Assembly (NCBI GenBank): GCA_024644385.1 | Contig: JAHELB010000001.1 | Span: 1 to 64,000 of the forward strand | DNA length: 64,000 nucleotides | DNA from: Nitrosopumilaceae archaeon | Lineage (GTDB): Archaea > Thermoproteota > Nitrososphaeria > Nitrososphaerales > Nitrosopumilaceae | Direction: 5' to 3' | Shown here: piece by piece, positions 34,559 to 42,204 of the stretch | Position numbering within the stretch: position 1 is the first letter of the stretch | Layout of the letters: each line of letters begins with the position of its first letter | Program-made: the position numbers and the translations under genes | The notes under the pieces: model-generated | Databases searched by the model: none | The model's input: the letters and a program-made list of their open reading frames with translations, nothing else | Told to the model about the DNA's origin: nothing

Positions 34559-35689
34559 ATGGTAGAAAGTAACTACGACATATTAGGAATTACAGAGGAT
34601 TCCACCGAAAAAGAAATTCGGGATGGGTTCAGACGGTTGGCTCTTCAATTTCATTCGGACAGGGGAGGTGATAATGAACAATTCATAAAGATCAAACAAG
34701 CCTATGAAGATCTAAAAATAGGAAAAAAATACCCTGAAACAGATATCGAAAAATTAAGAAAATCTAGAGTATATTCAAGTGATTCTGAAGGAGACATTCG
34801 TAGAAAAAATCAAATTTTAGGTCAAGAATTATCCAAAGAAATGCAGACTGCTCAAGAATGGGCAGCTGCATTAAACAGAACCAATACAACAGGTTCAAGA
34901 TTATTTGGATCAAAAACCCTAGGAGAAATAGAACTGGAACGAAAAGCCAATGGAGCTCTATCGATCAAAGGAAACTTTATGGCCGGAGAGCTTTCTTATG
35001 ATGGCTCTATTATTATGCAAGGAAGTGTTACCAGCCCCTCCTGGACAGAAGAATTTAGGACCCAAATTCATCTAACCAAGGGTGATTTCAAATTTGTTGA
35101 TCCTATTGAAAATAAGTACAAAATTGAAAATGGTGCAATAATAATAGTAGATAATGGAAATGCGGTGGTAGGAAATGTTTTTGGAAGAAAATACAAGGTT
35201 CAAGATCCAGACGGTAGAGTTGGAATATATCTTTCCCAAGAACACAGGACTCAAATCTTTGCTCCTAAGGGAAAAATCATCTTAGAGAATGCTGTTAATA
35301 CCGTCTCCCTTGAAGCTGATACAATAATTGCACTAAATCTTGAGGATGATATCACAATAAGTGGTAGAGAGATTCTACTTTATGGAAGCAAAGTGACCTA
35401 TGATGTAATAATTAATTTAAAAAAAGATGGAATAATCAGATTTTTTGAGAATTTTTCTGTTCAGGGAATCAGTAATGATGCAAAAATCCGACTAGAAAAT
35501 GGAAAGGAAATTCGGTTTTTTGACATTAAAACTAAGAAAATACGAGATTTAGCGGATGAATTCGTGCCAGATCAAATTAATTTTGATAAAGATGACACTT
35601 TGATGGGTAAAGGATTTACAATTACATATCAAATGCTAGAAAATTTGGAAAAGAAACCTAGTAAATCCAAATGGAGAATTGGTTTCTAA
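34559..35689 (+). CDS. J-domain protein with HSD motif and beta-repeat C-terminal region
   Basis: 376 aa. Residues 5-60 form a J-domain (YDILGITEDSTEKEIRDGFR), but the invariant HPD is HSD (H32-S33-D34, LQFHSDRGGDN). The rest is not DnaJ: no Gly/Phe region, zinc fingers or CTD. After a linker it has about 260 residues of short hydrophobic/Gly-rich strands (GALSIKGNFMAGELSYDGSI, KGKIILENAVNTVSLEADTI, ITISGREILLYGSKVTYD) that look like a bactofilin-type right-handed beta-helix or stacked sandwich. No DnaK is in the window. Function unknown; it could be a scaffold. Confidence 0.75.
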   Translation: MVESNYDILGITEDSTEKEIRDGFRRLALQFHSDRGGDNEQFIKIKQAYEDLKIGKKYPETDIEKLRKSRVYSSDSEGDIRRKNQILGQELSKEMQTAQEWAAALNRTNTTGSRLFGSKTLGEIELERKANGALSIKGNFMAGELSYDGSIIMQGSVTSPSWTEEFRTQIHLTKGDFKFVDPIENKYKIENGAIIIVDNGNAVVGNVFGRKYKVQDPDGRVGIYLSQEHRTQIFAPKGKIILENAVNTVSLEADTIIALNLEDDITISGREILLYGSKVTYDVIINLKKDGIIRFFENFSVQGISNDAKIRLENGKEIRFFDIKTKKIRDLADEFVPDQINFDKDDTLMGKGFTITYQMLENLEKKPSKSKWRIGF

Positions 35690-35781
35690 TATTAAACTTG
35701 ATTATTTCCAAGCCTGCCTTAAAACCAAATGAAAAAATAATCAAAGAATTGATATTCATATGAAATAAAAAGAGTATTAGA

Positions 35782-37536
35782 TTGGCTATATCCTTTGCAT
35801 TAGACAAAAAATTAATTTTTTTAGTAATGAGTGTCTCAATTATTGCCTTAACCATCACTGCTTTTCTTAGTTTTAATTATGCCGAACAAATTCTTAAGGA
35901 ACGAGCCGGCGAACAACTATTTGGTGAATCCAATATCAGAGGTGATACCCTCCGAATATTATTTGAATCAAGAATTGAACAAAATCAGATATTATCCACA
36001 GATCCTATGATTAAAATTCTAGTTAACGAATTAAATCAATCTTCTGAAGAATCACTTCAAAATTCCTTAGTTGAAAAACGTCGAGATTTCTTAACACAAA
36101 TTCAAGCTTTTCAAACACTTATCGGATTTTCTATAGGATTTGAAGATGTAAAAATAATTGGAAAAAACGGGGACATTTTCTTTTCACTTGGTAGAACAGA
36201 GAAAGAAAATTTTGTAGATGATCCTTTATTTCAAAAAGGATTAAAATCTTCCTTTGTAGACTTTGAACCGTTTCAAAATAGCAAAAAAATGATCGTAGTA
36301 TCACCAATCTTTGCAGCAGATAGTAAAATGGGAGATGAAGCCATTGGTGTATTAATATCTAGGATGAGAACTTCAGCAATAGATAATATTTTACTAAATA
36401 AAAGTGGACTTGGTGATTCTGGTGAAATCTATATTGTCAATAGAGATTTTTTGATGTTATCTGAATCTAGATTTATTGAAAATACAATTTTTAAACAAAA
36501 AGTTATCACTCCAGGAGTTGAAAAATGTTTTACCGATGGAATAGACTACCAAGGATTTTATTTAGACTATAGAGGGGTCCCAATTTATGGGTCGTCTTAT
36601 TGTGCCCGAGATTTAGGATTTGTATTGTTAGCAGAAATTGATGAAGCTGAAACCATCCAACCTATCCTAATTCTACAAGAAAGAATATTTCAAACAGGAC
36701 TAGTAATCACTACTGCAATGGCAATCATTGCATTTGTTATATCAAGAACACTCTCAAAACCATTAATTAAATTGAAAAATGCAGCAAATACCATTGCAGG
36801 AGGAAATTTTGAGGTAAGAACCAAGATTAAAACAAGAGACGAGATAGGTGAGCTTTCAAATGCCTTTGATTCTATGGCTCAAAAACTCCAAGATTCATTA
36901 TTAGAAATTAAGGAAAAAGAAGATGTAATTAAACAACAAGAGGATATTCTTTTACAGTTTTCAGATTACAGTGAAAAATATTGTGTTTGTATGATAGATA
37001 TCATAAACTCTACAAAAATTACTGCCAACCTTTCAGATTCACAAACAAGTGAATTCTATAGGATTTTCCTTAATTCTTTAGCAATTATAGTGCGAAATTT
37101 CGGGGGAATTGTTATAAAAAATATTGGTGATGCTTTATTATTTTACTTTCCTGTGTTACATTCAGAAACAGAAGTTACTATGAAAAAATGCCTTAATTGT
37201 TGTCTAACTCTAGGAGAATCACATGACGAGTTGGAAAAAAAATTGCTAAATGAAAACCTACCAAGTGTGGATTATAGGGTGAGTGCTACTTTTGGAATGG
37301 TAAGAATAGCTAAAACTTCGACATCATCTGTTAATGATATTTTTGGAACAACCGTTAATAGATGTGCAAAAATAAACAGAACGGCTCCTGCCAATGGATT
37401 AATTATTGGAGAAGACTTTTATGAAAATGCCAAAAATCTTGAAGGTTTTGAGTTTAAAAAAGTAGAAAGTGATATAGTTTCACCTGAACATGGCTATGTC
37501 GGATACATAGTTTATAGAAAAAAAGAAACAGAATAA
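35782..37536 (+). CDS. Receptor-type class III adenylate cyclase (Cache-HAMP-cyclase)
   Basis: 584 aa, TTG start. TM1 is at about 10-30; an extracytoplasmic sensor of dCache type spans about 31-300; TM2 at 304-322; HAMP at 323-375 (RTLSKPLIKLKNAANTIAGG); a coiled linker at 375-392; and the cyclase domain at about 395-580. Metal aspartates D406 (CMIDIINSTK) and D450 (KNIGDALLFYF) are present. The purine-specifying Lys (VIKNIGD) and Asp (VNDIFG) point to ATP as substrate, and TTVNRCAKI holds the transition-state Asn and Arg. It would make cAMP in response to an external signal. Follows the J-domain gene by 92 bp. Confidence 0.9.
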   Translation: MAISFALDKKLIFLVMSVSIIALTITAFLSFNYAEQILKERAGEQLFGESNIRGDTLRILFESRIEQNQILSTDPMIKILVNELNQSSEESLQNSLVEKRRDFLTQIQAFQTLIGFSIGFEDVKIIGKNGDIFFSLGRTEKENFVDDPLFQKGLKSSFVDFEPFQNSKKMIVVSPIFAADSKMGDEAIGVLISRMRTSAIDNILLNKSGLGDSGEIYIVNRDFLMLSESRFIENTIFKQKVITPGVEKCFTDGIDYQGFYLDYRGVPIYGSSYCARDLGFVLLAEIDEAETIQPILILQERIFQTGLVITTAMAIIAFVISRTLSKPLIKLKNAANTIAGGNFEVRTKIKTRDEIGELSNAFDSMAQKLQDSLLEIKEKEDVIKQQEDILLQFSDYSEKYCVCMIDIINSTKITANLSDSQTSEFYRIFLNSLAIIVRNFGGIVIKNIGDALLFYFPVLHSETEVTMKKCLNCCLTLGESHDELEKKLLNENLPSVDYRVSATFGMVRIAKTSTSSVNDIFGTTVNRCAKINRTAPANGLIIGEDFYENAKNLEGFEFKKVESDIVSPEHGYVGYIVYRKKETE

Positions 37537-37560
37537 ATGAAAAATGAATATTTATGATGA

Positions 37561-37887
37561 TTAAATTATTTCAGACGATTTTTGTTTTGTAGAAATATCA
37601 TAGGATTCTTCTACATTTGTTACAAAAATCTTACCATCCCCTTTTTCTCCAGTATGAGCAGTCTCCATGATAACTGATACAATAGAATTCAACTGTGAAT
37701 CATTTACTACGGTAATAATTACATCAGTTGAATTAAATTCAATTTGCTTTCCCCCAATTTCTGGTCTTTCACCGGCACCTTGTCCCAAAGATTCGATCAA
37801 AGTAACCCCACCTACACCCTTACTTCTGATGGCCGTTACTACTTTTCGCGAAATCTCGCTTTGGACAACAGCTTCGATTCGTTTCAT
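37561..37887 (-). CDS. glnK: P-II nitrogen regulatory protein, copy 1
   Basis: 108 aa PII trimer protein: MKRIEAVVQSEISRKVVTAI, the T-loop region LGQGAGERPEIGGKQIEFN and the B-loop/C-terminal signature TGEKGDGKIFVTNVEE. The uridylylated Tyr51 of bacterial GlnB is absent from the T-loop. PII proteins bind 2-oxoglutarate, ATP and ADP to report nitrogen status. This copy is not next to amt (unlike that at 45699) and may act on GS or another enzyme. Convergent with the cyclase gene. Confidence 0.93.
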   Translation of the reverse strand: MKRIEAVVQSEISRKVVTAIRSKGVGGVTLIESLGQGAGERPEIGGKQIEFNSTDVIITVVNDSQLNSIVSVIMETAHTGEKGDGKIFVTNVEESYDISTKQKSSEII

Positions 37888-37988
37888 AACGTTTTTGAGA
37901 AAAATTGCTTTTTAAAAATATCTAAAAGATCTGATTATCATAATTGAAAATCACCCAAGGAAATCTCCCTATCTTTAAATAAATTTAG

Positions 37989-38993
37989 ATTGAACAAAAA
38001 ACTATTCTGTATTGGACATTAGCTATACTTGTAATGGGTTTTACTCCACTAGTTTCAACAGCTTTTGCTCAAGATTACATTGTAGATATTCCATATGGAG
38101 CATTCAATCCTGAATTAAACACACCTGCAGAGGTATGGTATGAGCCACCTGTCATCTTCATTACGGTAGGTGATTCAATTACTTGGTATAACGATGACAG
38201 GGAAGGTCATACAGTTACCAGTGGAGAGGGATCAGGAAGATTTGGTTGGATGGATGATAATTTCGGAAAACCTGACGGAATTTTTGATAGTGGGAGATTC
38301 ATGCCAGGAGAATCATGGACAATTAATTTTGAAGAGGTTGGAAAATTTTCATATTTCTGTACAATCCATCCATGGATGGAAGGAGTAGTTATTGTTGAAA
38401 AAAAAATCCCTGATTATCCTCATGACGCAACCGGACAAAAATTAGAGTTTCCTCTCTTACAATATACTCCTGATAGGCAAATAGAGGTCAACCTGTCATG
38501 GGATCCATCAGTAATTAAAACTCATGAAAAAATCCAATTTGTTTATCAATTTTATGATCCCACCACAAATTCAAATTTGGCAAAAATGAAATATGAGTTT
38601 ATTATTTTTCAAAATGGAAAGGAAATTTTCCATGATGAGGGTTTAAATCAAATCGGAGGAGATTATCGAAATTATGTTTTTGATGATTCTGGTTCAATAA
38701 TTGTTAGGATTCAAGGAATTGAGGCATCGTCTGTGTTAGCTGAGGGGGGTGTTACGGTAACTGGAAAAGTTGAGGACAAAGTTCAAAGATCAGTTGATTT
38801 TACTGGTGTAGTTTATGACAATCCAGAAAAGAAATCTCATGAGGCATATCATGTACAACCTGCACAAAGGTTAGAACTCTATTATGAAATGTTTATTGCA
38901 ATTATTTTGATACCTGCAGCTATGTTTATTGGATTAGTAATTTGGATGAAGAGGACACCTAAAATTCCAGCGGGTAAATCAAGCGCTATTTAA
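37989..38993 (+). CDS. Membrane-anchored plastocyanin-like (blue copper) protein
   Basis: Cupredoxin domain at about residues 35-135 with type 1 copper ligands: His in EGHTVTSG, then Cys-His-Met in FCTIHPWMEG. A second beta domain and a C-terminal transmembrane helix follow (YYEMFIAIILIPAAMFIGLVIW). The only in-frame ATG (38034) leaves a stub of a signal peptide; the full one (EQKTILYWTLAILVMGF to AFA) is encoded from 37989, where the codon is ATT. A TTTAAA box (37974-37979) points to a start near 38004-38007 (ATT or CTG). One more A in the run at 37996-38001 would instead join it to TTG 37990 (MNKKTIL). It probably shuttles electrons for copper-based respiration. Confidence 0.85.
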   Translation: MEQKTILYWTLAILVMGFTPLVSTAFAQDYIVDIPYGAFNPELNTPAEVWYEPPVIFITVGDSITWYNDDREGHTVTSGEGSGRFGWMDDNFGKPDGIFDSGRFMPGESWTINFEEVGKFSYFCTIHPWMEGVVIVEKKIPDYPHDATGQKLEFPLLQYTPDRQIEVNLSWDPSVIKTHEKIQFVYQFYDPTTNSNLAKMKYEFIIFQNGKEIFHDEGLNQIGGDYRNYVFDDSGSIIVRIQGIEASSVLAEGGVTVTGKVEDKVQRSVDFTGVVYDNPEKKSHEAYHVQPAQRLELYYEMFIAIILIPAAMFIGLVIWMKRTPKIPAGKSSAI

Positions 38994-39034
38994 TTTTAAA
39001 AATATAAAAAGAAATTAAAATTGATTGAATTCGA

Positions 39035-39334
39035 CTAGTCTACTAGTTCGGTCCAACCTTTTACGAAGACTGAATCTTTATGGAGTGGAACTGGTTGTCC
39101 AACTGTAAAGTCCATTGGTCTCATCCAAAAGATTGCTTTTGTTGGGCATACACCAATGCATGCACCATCTGAAATACATCTTTCTGGGTAAAAGACAAAT
39201 GCTTTACCTCTCTTCCAGCCTTCAACTGGTTTTACTCTAAGGACATCTGGACCAAGAGTTGTACAGATTTCTACACATAATGCACAACCTATACACATTT
39301 GTTCGCTGATGTCGGGAATAATTCCTACTGGCAT
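39035..39334 (-). CDS. 4Fe-4S ferredoxin
   Basis: 99 aa with two cluster motifs: Cys-x2-Cys-x2-Cys-x3-Cys (CIGCALCVEIC) and a second, Cys-x5-Cys-x3-Cys-Pro (CISDGACIGVCP). The second lacks the usual CxxC spacing and may hold a 3Fe or altered cluster. Insert and C-terminal extension (FVFYPERC, FVKGWTELVD) are typical of thaumarchaeal ferredoxins. It has its own promoter with two direct repeats upstream (39388-39423). Electron carrier, perhaps for 2-oxoacid oxidoreductases or GS-GOGAT-type reactions. Confidence 0.92.
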   Translation of the reverse strand: MPVGIIPDISEQMCIGCALCVEICTTLGPDVLRVKPVEGWKRGKAFVFYPERCISDGACIGVCPTKAIFWMRPMDFTVGQPVPLHKDSVFVKGWTELVD

Positions 39335-39359
39335 TACAAAACTTTTTCATCGGTTGGTC

Positions 39360-39423
39360 TTTATATAATTTACCAGGAAAATCTGGATTATAACACCGTT
39401 TGAGGTTTTATAACGGCGTTTGA
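39360..39423 (-). promoter_or_regulatory. Ferredoxin promoter: TATA box plus two direct repeats
   Basis: A TATATAA-rich box at 39360-39370 is about 30 bp before the ferredoxin ATG. Upstream of it (as read on the minus strand) are two copies of a 16-mer, TTATAACaccGTTTGA-type at 39388-39403 and 39408-39423, with 14 of 16 bases equal and start points exactly 20 bp apart (two helical turns). The distance of about 50-85 bp before the transcription start fits an activator site. Confidence 0.55.
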
Positions 39424-39443
39424 TATTCTGATCGGTTTTATCT

Positions 39444-40058
39444 TCACTTTTTAATTTCATATTTGAGATGAGTCTCTTGCCTATTGTGCAAGTGCTTTAA
39501 AACCAAATGGGTTTCAGACATACTAAGATAATACATCCCAGATTTTTTTGATTCTATCAAATGTCTTCCCCCTGGAGAAACGATCCACTCTTCATTATCA
39601 TTTTTTAATGCAATAGCAGTGACTATTATCACTGATTTTGTTTGTCTGGCAACAGAGGATAATAACATAATAGTTGCATTGATGAATCTTGCAGATTCTA
39701 ACTCATCAAACATGTTGTAAACCCCATTTAAAGAATCCAAAATTACAAGCGACCGTTCCTTTGAGATTTTTTTAATAATATCTTTGAGGTCTTTTTCAAA
39801 ATTGATCCTACTTGAGCGAAAAATTTTTAGCTTTTCATTTTTTTTAATCATTCCGGAAATCAAAAAACCACTATACAATAAGTCAAAATCTAAAAAAATT
39901 ATTGAGCACGTATTTGAATTAACCAATCTGTTTAAAAACTCAGTTTTTAGAAAAGGTTGGGAACATAAAATAATATTGGGATTTTTTTCAGAAAATTCTT
40001 TTTTAATTTGTGAAAAATCATTATCCAAAACCTGCTTAGGATTTTTATCCAACACCAA
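39444..40058 (-). CDS. RecA/KaiC-superfamily ATPase-like protein without a Walker A motif
   Basis: 204 aa, TTG (or adjacent GTG) start. The order of strands suggests a RecA-like core: NIILCSQPFLKTEFLNRLV at the P-loop place, but no GxxGxGKT; then IIFLDFDLLYSGF, Walker B-like RSLVILDSLNGVY near residue 104, and IIVTAIAL near residue 146 (sensor-like strand). Typical of degenerate RadA/RecB-type paralogues that bind but do not hydrolyse ATP. It is divergent from the PLP aminotransferase gene by 23 bp. The family call is moderate. Confidence 0.6.
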   Translation of the reverse strand: MVLDKNPKQVLDNDFSQIKKEFSEKNPNIILCSQPFLKTEFLNRLVNSNTCSIIFLDFDLLYSGFLISGMIKKNEKLKIFRSSRINFEKDLKDIIKKISKERSLVILDSLNGVYNMFDELESARFINATIMLLSSVARQTKSVIIVTAIALKNDNEEWIVSPGGRHLIESKKSGMYYLSMSETHLVLKHLHNRQETHLKYEIKK

Positions 40059-40081
40059 TTTAGAAATTTCCAGATATAATA

Positions 40082-41230
40082 ATGAATTTAGACTCTAAAG
40101 ACGTATCTGAGGACTTTCCATGTGGAAAAATCTACCTAAACAATGCGTCAGTTTCTTTGGTGCCTACATCAAGCATTGAGGCTATGAATGAATTTCTAAA
40201 ATCTTATAATTCGATAGGTCCAGACTCCATTGATTCTGAACCATTTGTTAGTGAAATATTAAAGAAAACTAGGAAAGTTATAGCAAAGATCATAAACTGT
40301 CAACCTGATGAAATTATTTTAACTCAAAGTACAACTGATGGTGTAAATATTGTCGCAAATGGGCTTTCGTTTGATTCAAATTCTAATATCATAATACGTG
40401 GTATGTCTCATGAACATCACGCAAATTTTTATCCTTGGATTCGACTGAAAAATAAAGTAGAAATTAAAAATCTAACAATTGATAAAAATGGATTTTTTAA
40501 TTTTGATGAATTAAATAAATTTCTAGATAACAACACAAAATTAGTTGCTCTCAGTCATGCCTTGTATAACACTGGTTCAATTTTACCCATAGAAAAAGTA
40601 GGAAAAATCCTGGAAAATAAAATCCCATTTTTCGTTGACGGAGCTCAAACTGTAGGCTGTTTAGGTAATCTTGATGTAAAAGATCTAAAATGTAATTTTA
40701 TGGCTTTTAATGGATCAAAATGGCTTTGTGGGCCAATGGGGACAGGAATATTTTATTGCGATCGAAGTTCAAGTAATTTACTTGAACCAATATCTATAGG
40801 TGGTGAATCTGCAATGTTATACGAAGGGTCAAATTTATCTTTTAAAGAGTTACCTGAAAAATTTCAAACAGGATTCCGAAACTATGTTGGAATGGTTGGT
40901 TTAGAATCATCTGCAAACTATCTTTACAGGTATGGAATGGAAAATATCCGGAGAAAAAACCTACATCTCTCAAATATGCTCAGAGAAGAATTATCAAAAA
41001 ATGAAAAAATAATCTTTTACGGTCCCACAACATCCCATGATCGTACAAGCATTATTTCTTTTACAATAGATGGATGCCAGCCAGATATTGTGATAAAAAA
41101 ATTAGAAAAACAAGGAATTATTTTGGCTGTTAGAGAAATTTATGACAAAAAGATAATTCGAGTTTCTCCTCATTTTTTTAATACTGAATCAGAAATTCTT
41201 CGAGTTATAGATGCAATAAAGAAATTATAG
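40082..41230 (+). CDS. Class V aminotransferase (cysteine desulfurase/isopenicillin N epimerase-like)
   Basis: 382 aa PLP enzyme: YLNNASVSLVP near residue 18, AFHxxxH-type segment GMSHEHHANFYPW near residue 101, ALSHALYNTGSILPIEKV near residue 156, VDGAQTVGCLGN (Asp for PLP) near residue 180 and FNGSKWLCGPMGTGIFY (internal aldimine Lys) near residue 205. No clear catalytic cysteine loop of SufS/IscS type is obvious in the C-terminal third, so an epimerase-like or selenocysteine lyase-like role is possible. Followed by an AsnC-like regulator on the other strand. Confidence 0.85.
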   Translation: MNLDSKDVSEDFPCGKIYLNNASVSLVPTSSIEAMNEFLKSYNSIGPDSIDSEPFVSEILKKTRKVIAKIINCQPDEIILTQSTTDGVNIVANGLSFDSNSNIIIRGMSHEHHANFYPWIRLKNKVEIKNLTIDKNGFFNFDELNKFLDNNTKLVALSHALYNTGSILPIEKVGKILENKIPFFVDGAQTVGCLGNLDVKDLKCNFMAFNGSKWLCGPMGTGIFYCDRSSSNLLEPISIGGESAMLYEGSNLSFKELPEKFQTGFRNYVGMVGLESSANYLYRYGMENIRRKNLHLSNMLREELSKNEKIIFYGPTTSHDRTSIISFTIDGCQPDIVIKKLEKQGIILAVREIYDKKIIRVSPHFFNTESEILRVIDAIKKL

Positions 41231-41482
41231 ATTTTCTTGTTCTTCTATGACCATCATTGTTAGGGTCGATTGTACTTTACTTATCTTCCTAATCTTATTT
41301 GTGATAATTGAGCGTAGATTTTCAGCATTGTCGGAAGTTAATTTCAGTACAATGTCATAAACCCCATAAACTCCTTGTATCTCAAATTGGATATTTTCAT
41401 CTTTGAGTATTGGTTTTATTTCTTCGATTATAGAATTATCTGAACCAAGATCAGAATTCAAGAGAACGTAGGCAGTAGGCAT
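41225..41482 (-). CDS. Stand-alone Lrp/AsnC ligand-binding (RAM) domain protein
   Basis: 85 aa from MPTAYVLLNSDLGS; a start at 41497 would add five residues. The whole protein is an AsnC-type ACT-like domain (IQGVYGVYDIVLKLTSDNAENLRSIITNKIR) without a helix-turn-helix. Such stand-alone RAM proteins bind amino acids and may modulate full Lrp regulators. Overlaps the end of the aminotransferase gene by 6 bp, convergent. Confidence 0.9.
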   Translation of the reverse strand: MPTAYVLLNSDLGSDNSIIEEIKPILKDENIQFEIQGVYGVYDIVLKLTSDNAENLRSIITNKIRKISKVQSTLTMMVIEEQENL

Positions 41483-41559
41483 GTTGCAGATTTTCATGAA
41501 CAGTATTTAACCTTTAATAAAAATAAAAGACTGATTAACTATTCCAAACATCTCGTGAT

Positions 41560-42204
41560 ATGAATTATCTAGATCTTACATTAACGATTTCTGAAAAAAT
41601 TCCCAACTTTCCAGGTTCACCCACCCCTCACTTTATTCCTTGGTCTACAATTAAAGATAATTCTTACAATCTTGAATTACTTTTTTTAAGCACTCATACT
41701 GGAACCCATCTAGATGCACCTTACCATTTTGTAAAAAAAGGAGAAAAAATTCATCAAATACCAGTAACCAGGTTTATTGGAAATGCTCTATTAATTAAAA
41801 TAAAAAAGAAAAAAAATCAAGAAATTACAAAAAAGGACCTTCTTGAATTTGAACAAAAAAATGGAAAAATCACAACTTCTTCTTCAATTATTTTTTTCAC
41901 GGGTTGGCAAAAAAATTTAACTAAGGAATTATATTTTGAGAATAATCCCGGTCTATCAAAATCAGCAGCTGATTATCTAGTATCAAAAAAAATCAACTTG
42001 GTTGGAACAGATTCCCCAAGTATTGATTTAGGAAAAAACAAAAATTTCCCTATACATAAAATTTTTGCAAAAAATAATATCTTAATTGTTGAAAACCTAT
42101 CCAATCTAGAAAAAATTCCTATTCTTGAATTTAACTTTATTATTTTACCTCTTAAATTAAAAGGCGCGACAGGCTCCCCTGTTAGAGCTATCGCTTACTA
42201 CTGA
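41560..42204 (+). CDS. Cyclase family protein (kynurenine formamidase-like metal hydrolase)
   Basis: 214 aa. The motif HTGTHLDAPYHF near residue 46 is the metal-binding H-x-G-T-H-x-D-x-P-x-H of the putative cyclase/KynB family, with the DLTLTISEKIPNFPGSP opening. VGTDSPSIDLG near residue 148 is also typical. The family includes arylformamidases and isatin hydrolases; tryptophan catabolism genes are not near. Start ATG 41560 follows an AT-rich region. Ends overlapping the AmrS stop by 7 bp, convergent. Confidence 0.88.
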   Translation: MNYLDLTLTISEKIPNFPGSPTPHFIPWSTIKDNSYNLELLFLSTHTGTHLDAPYHFVKKGEKIHQIPVTRFIGNALLIKIKKKKNQEITKKDLLEFEQKNGKITTSSSIIFFTGWQKNLTKELYFENNPGLSKSAADYLVSKKINLVGTDSPSIDLGKNKNFPIHKIFAKNNILIVENLSNLEKIPILEFNFIILPLKLKGATGSPVRAIAYY

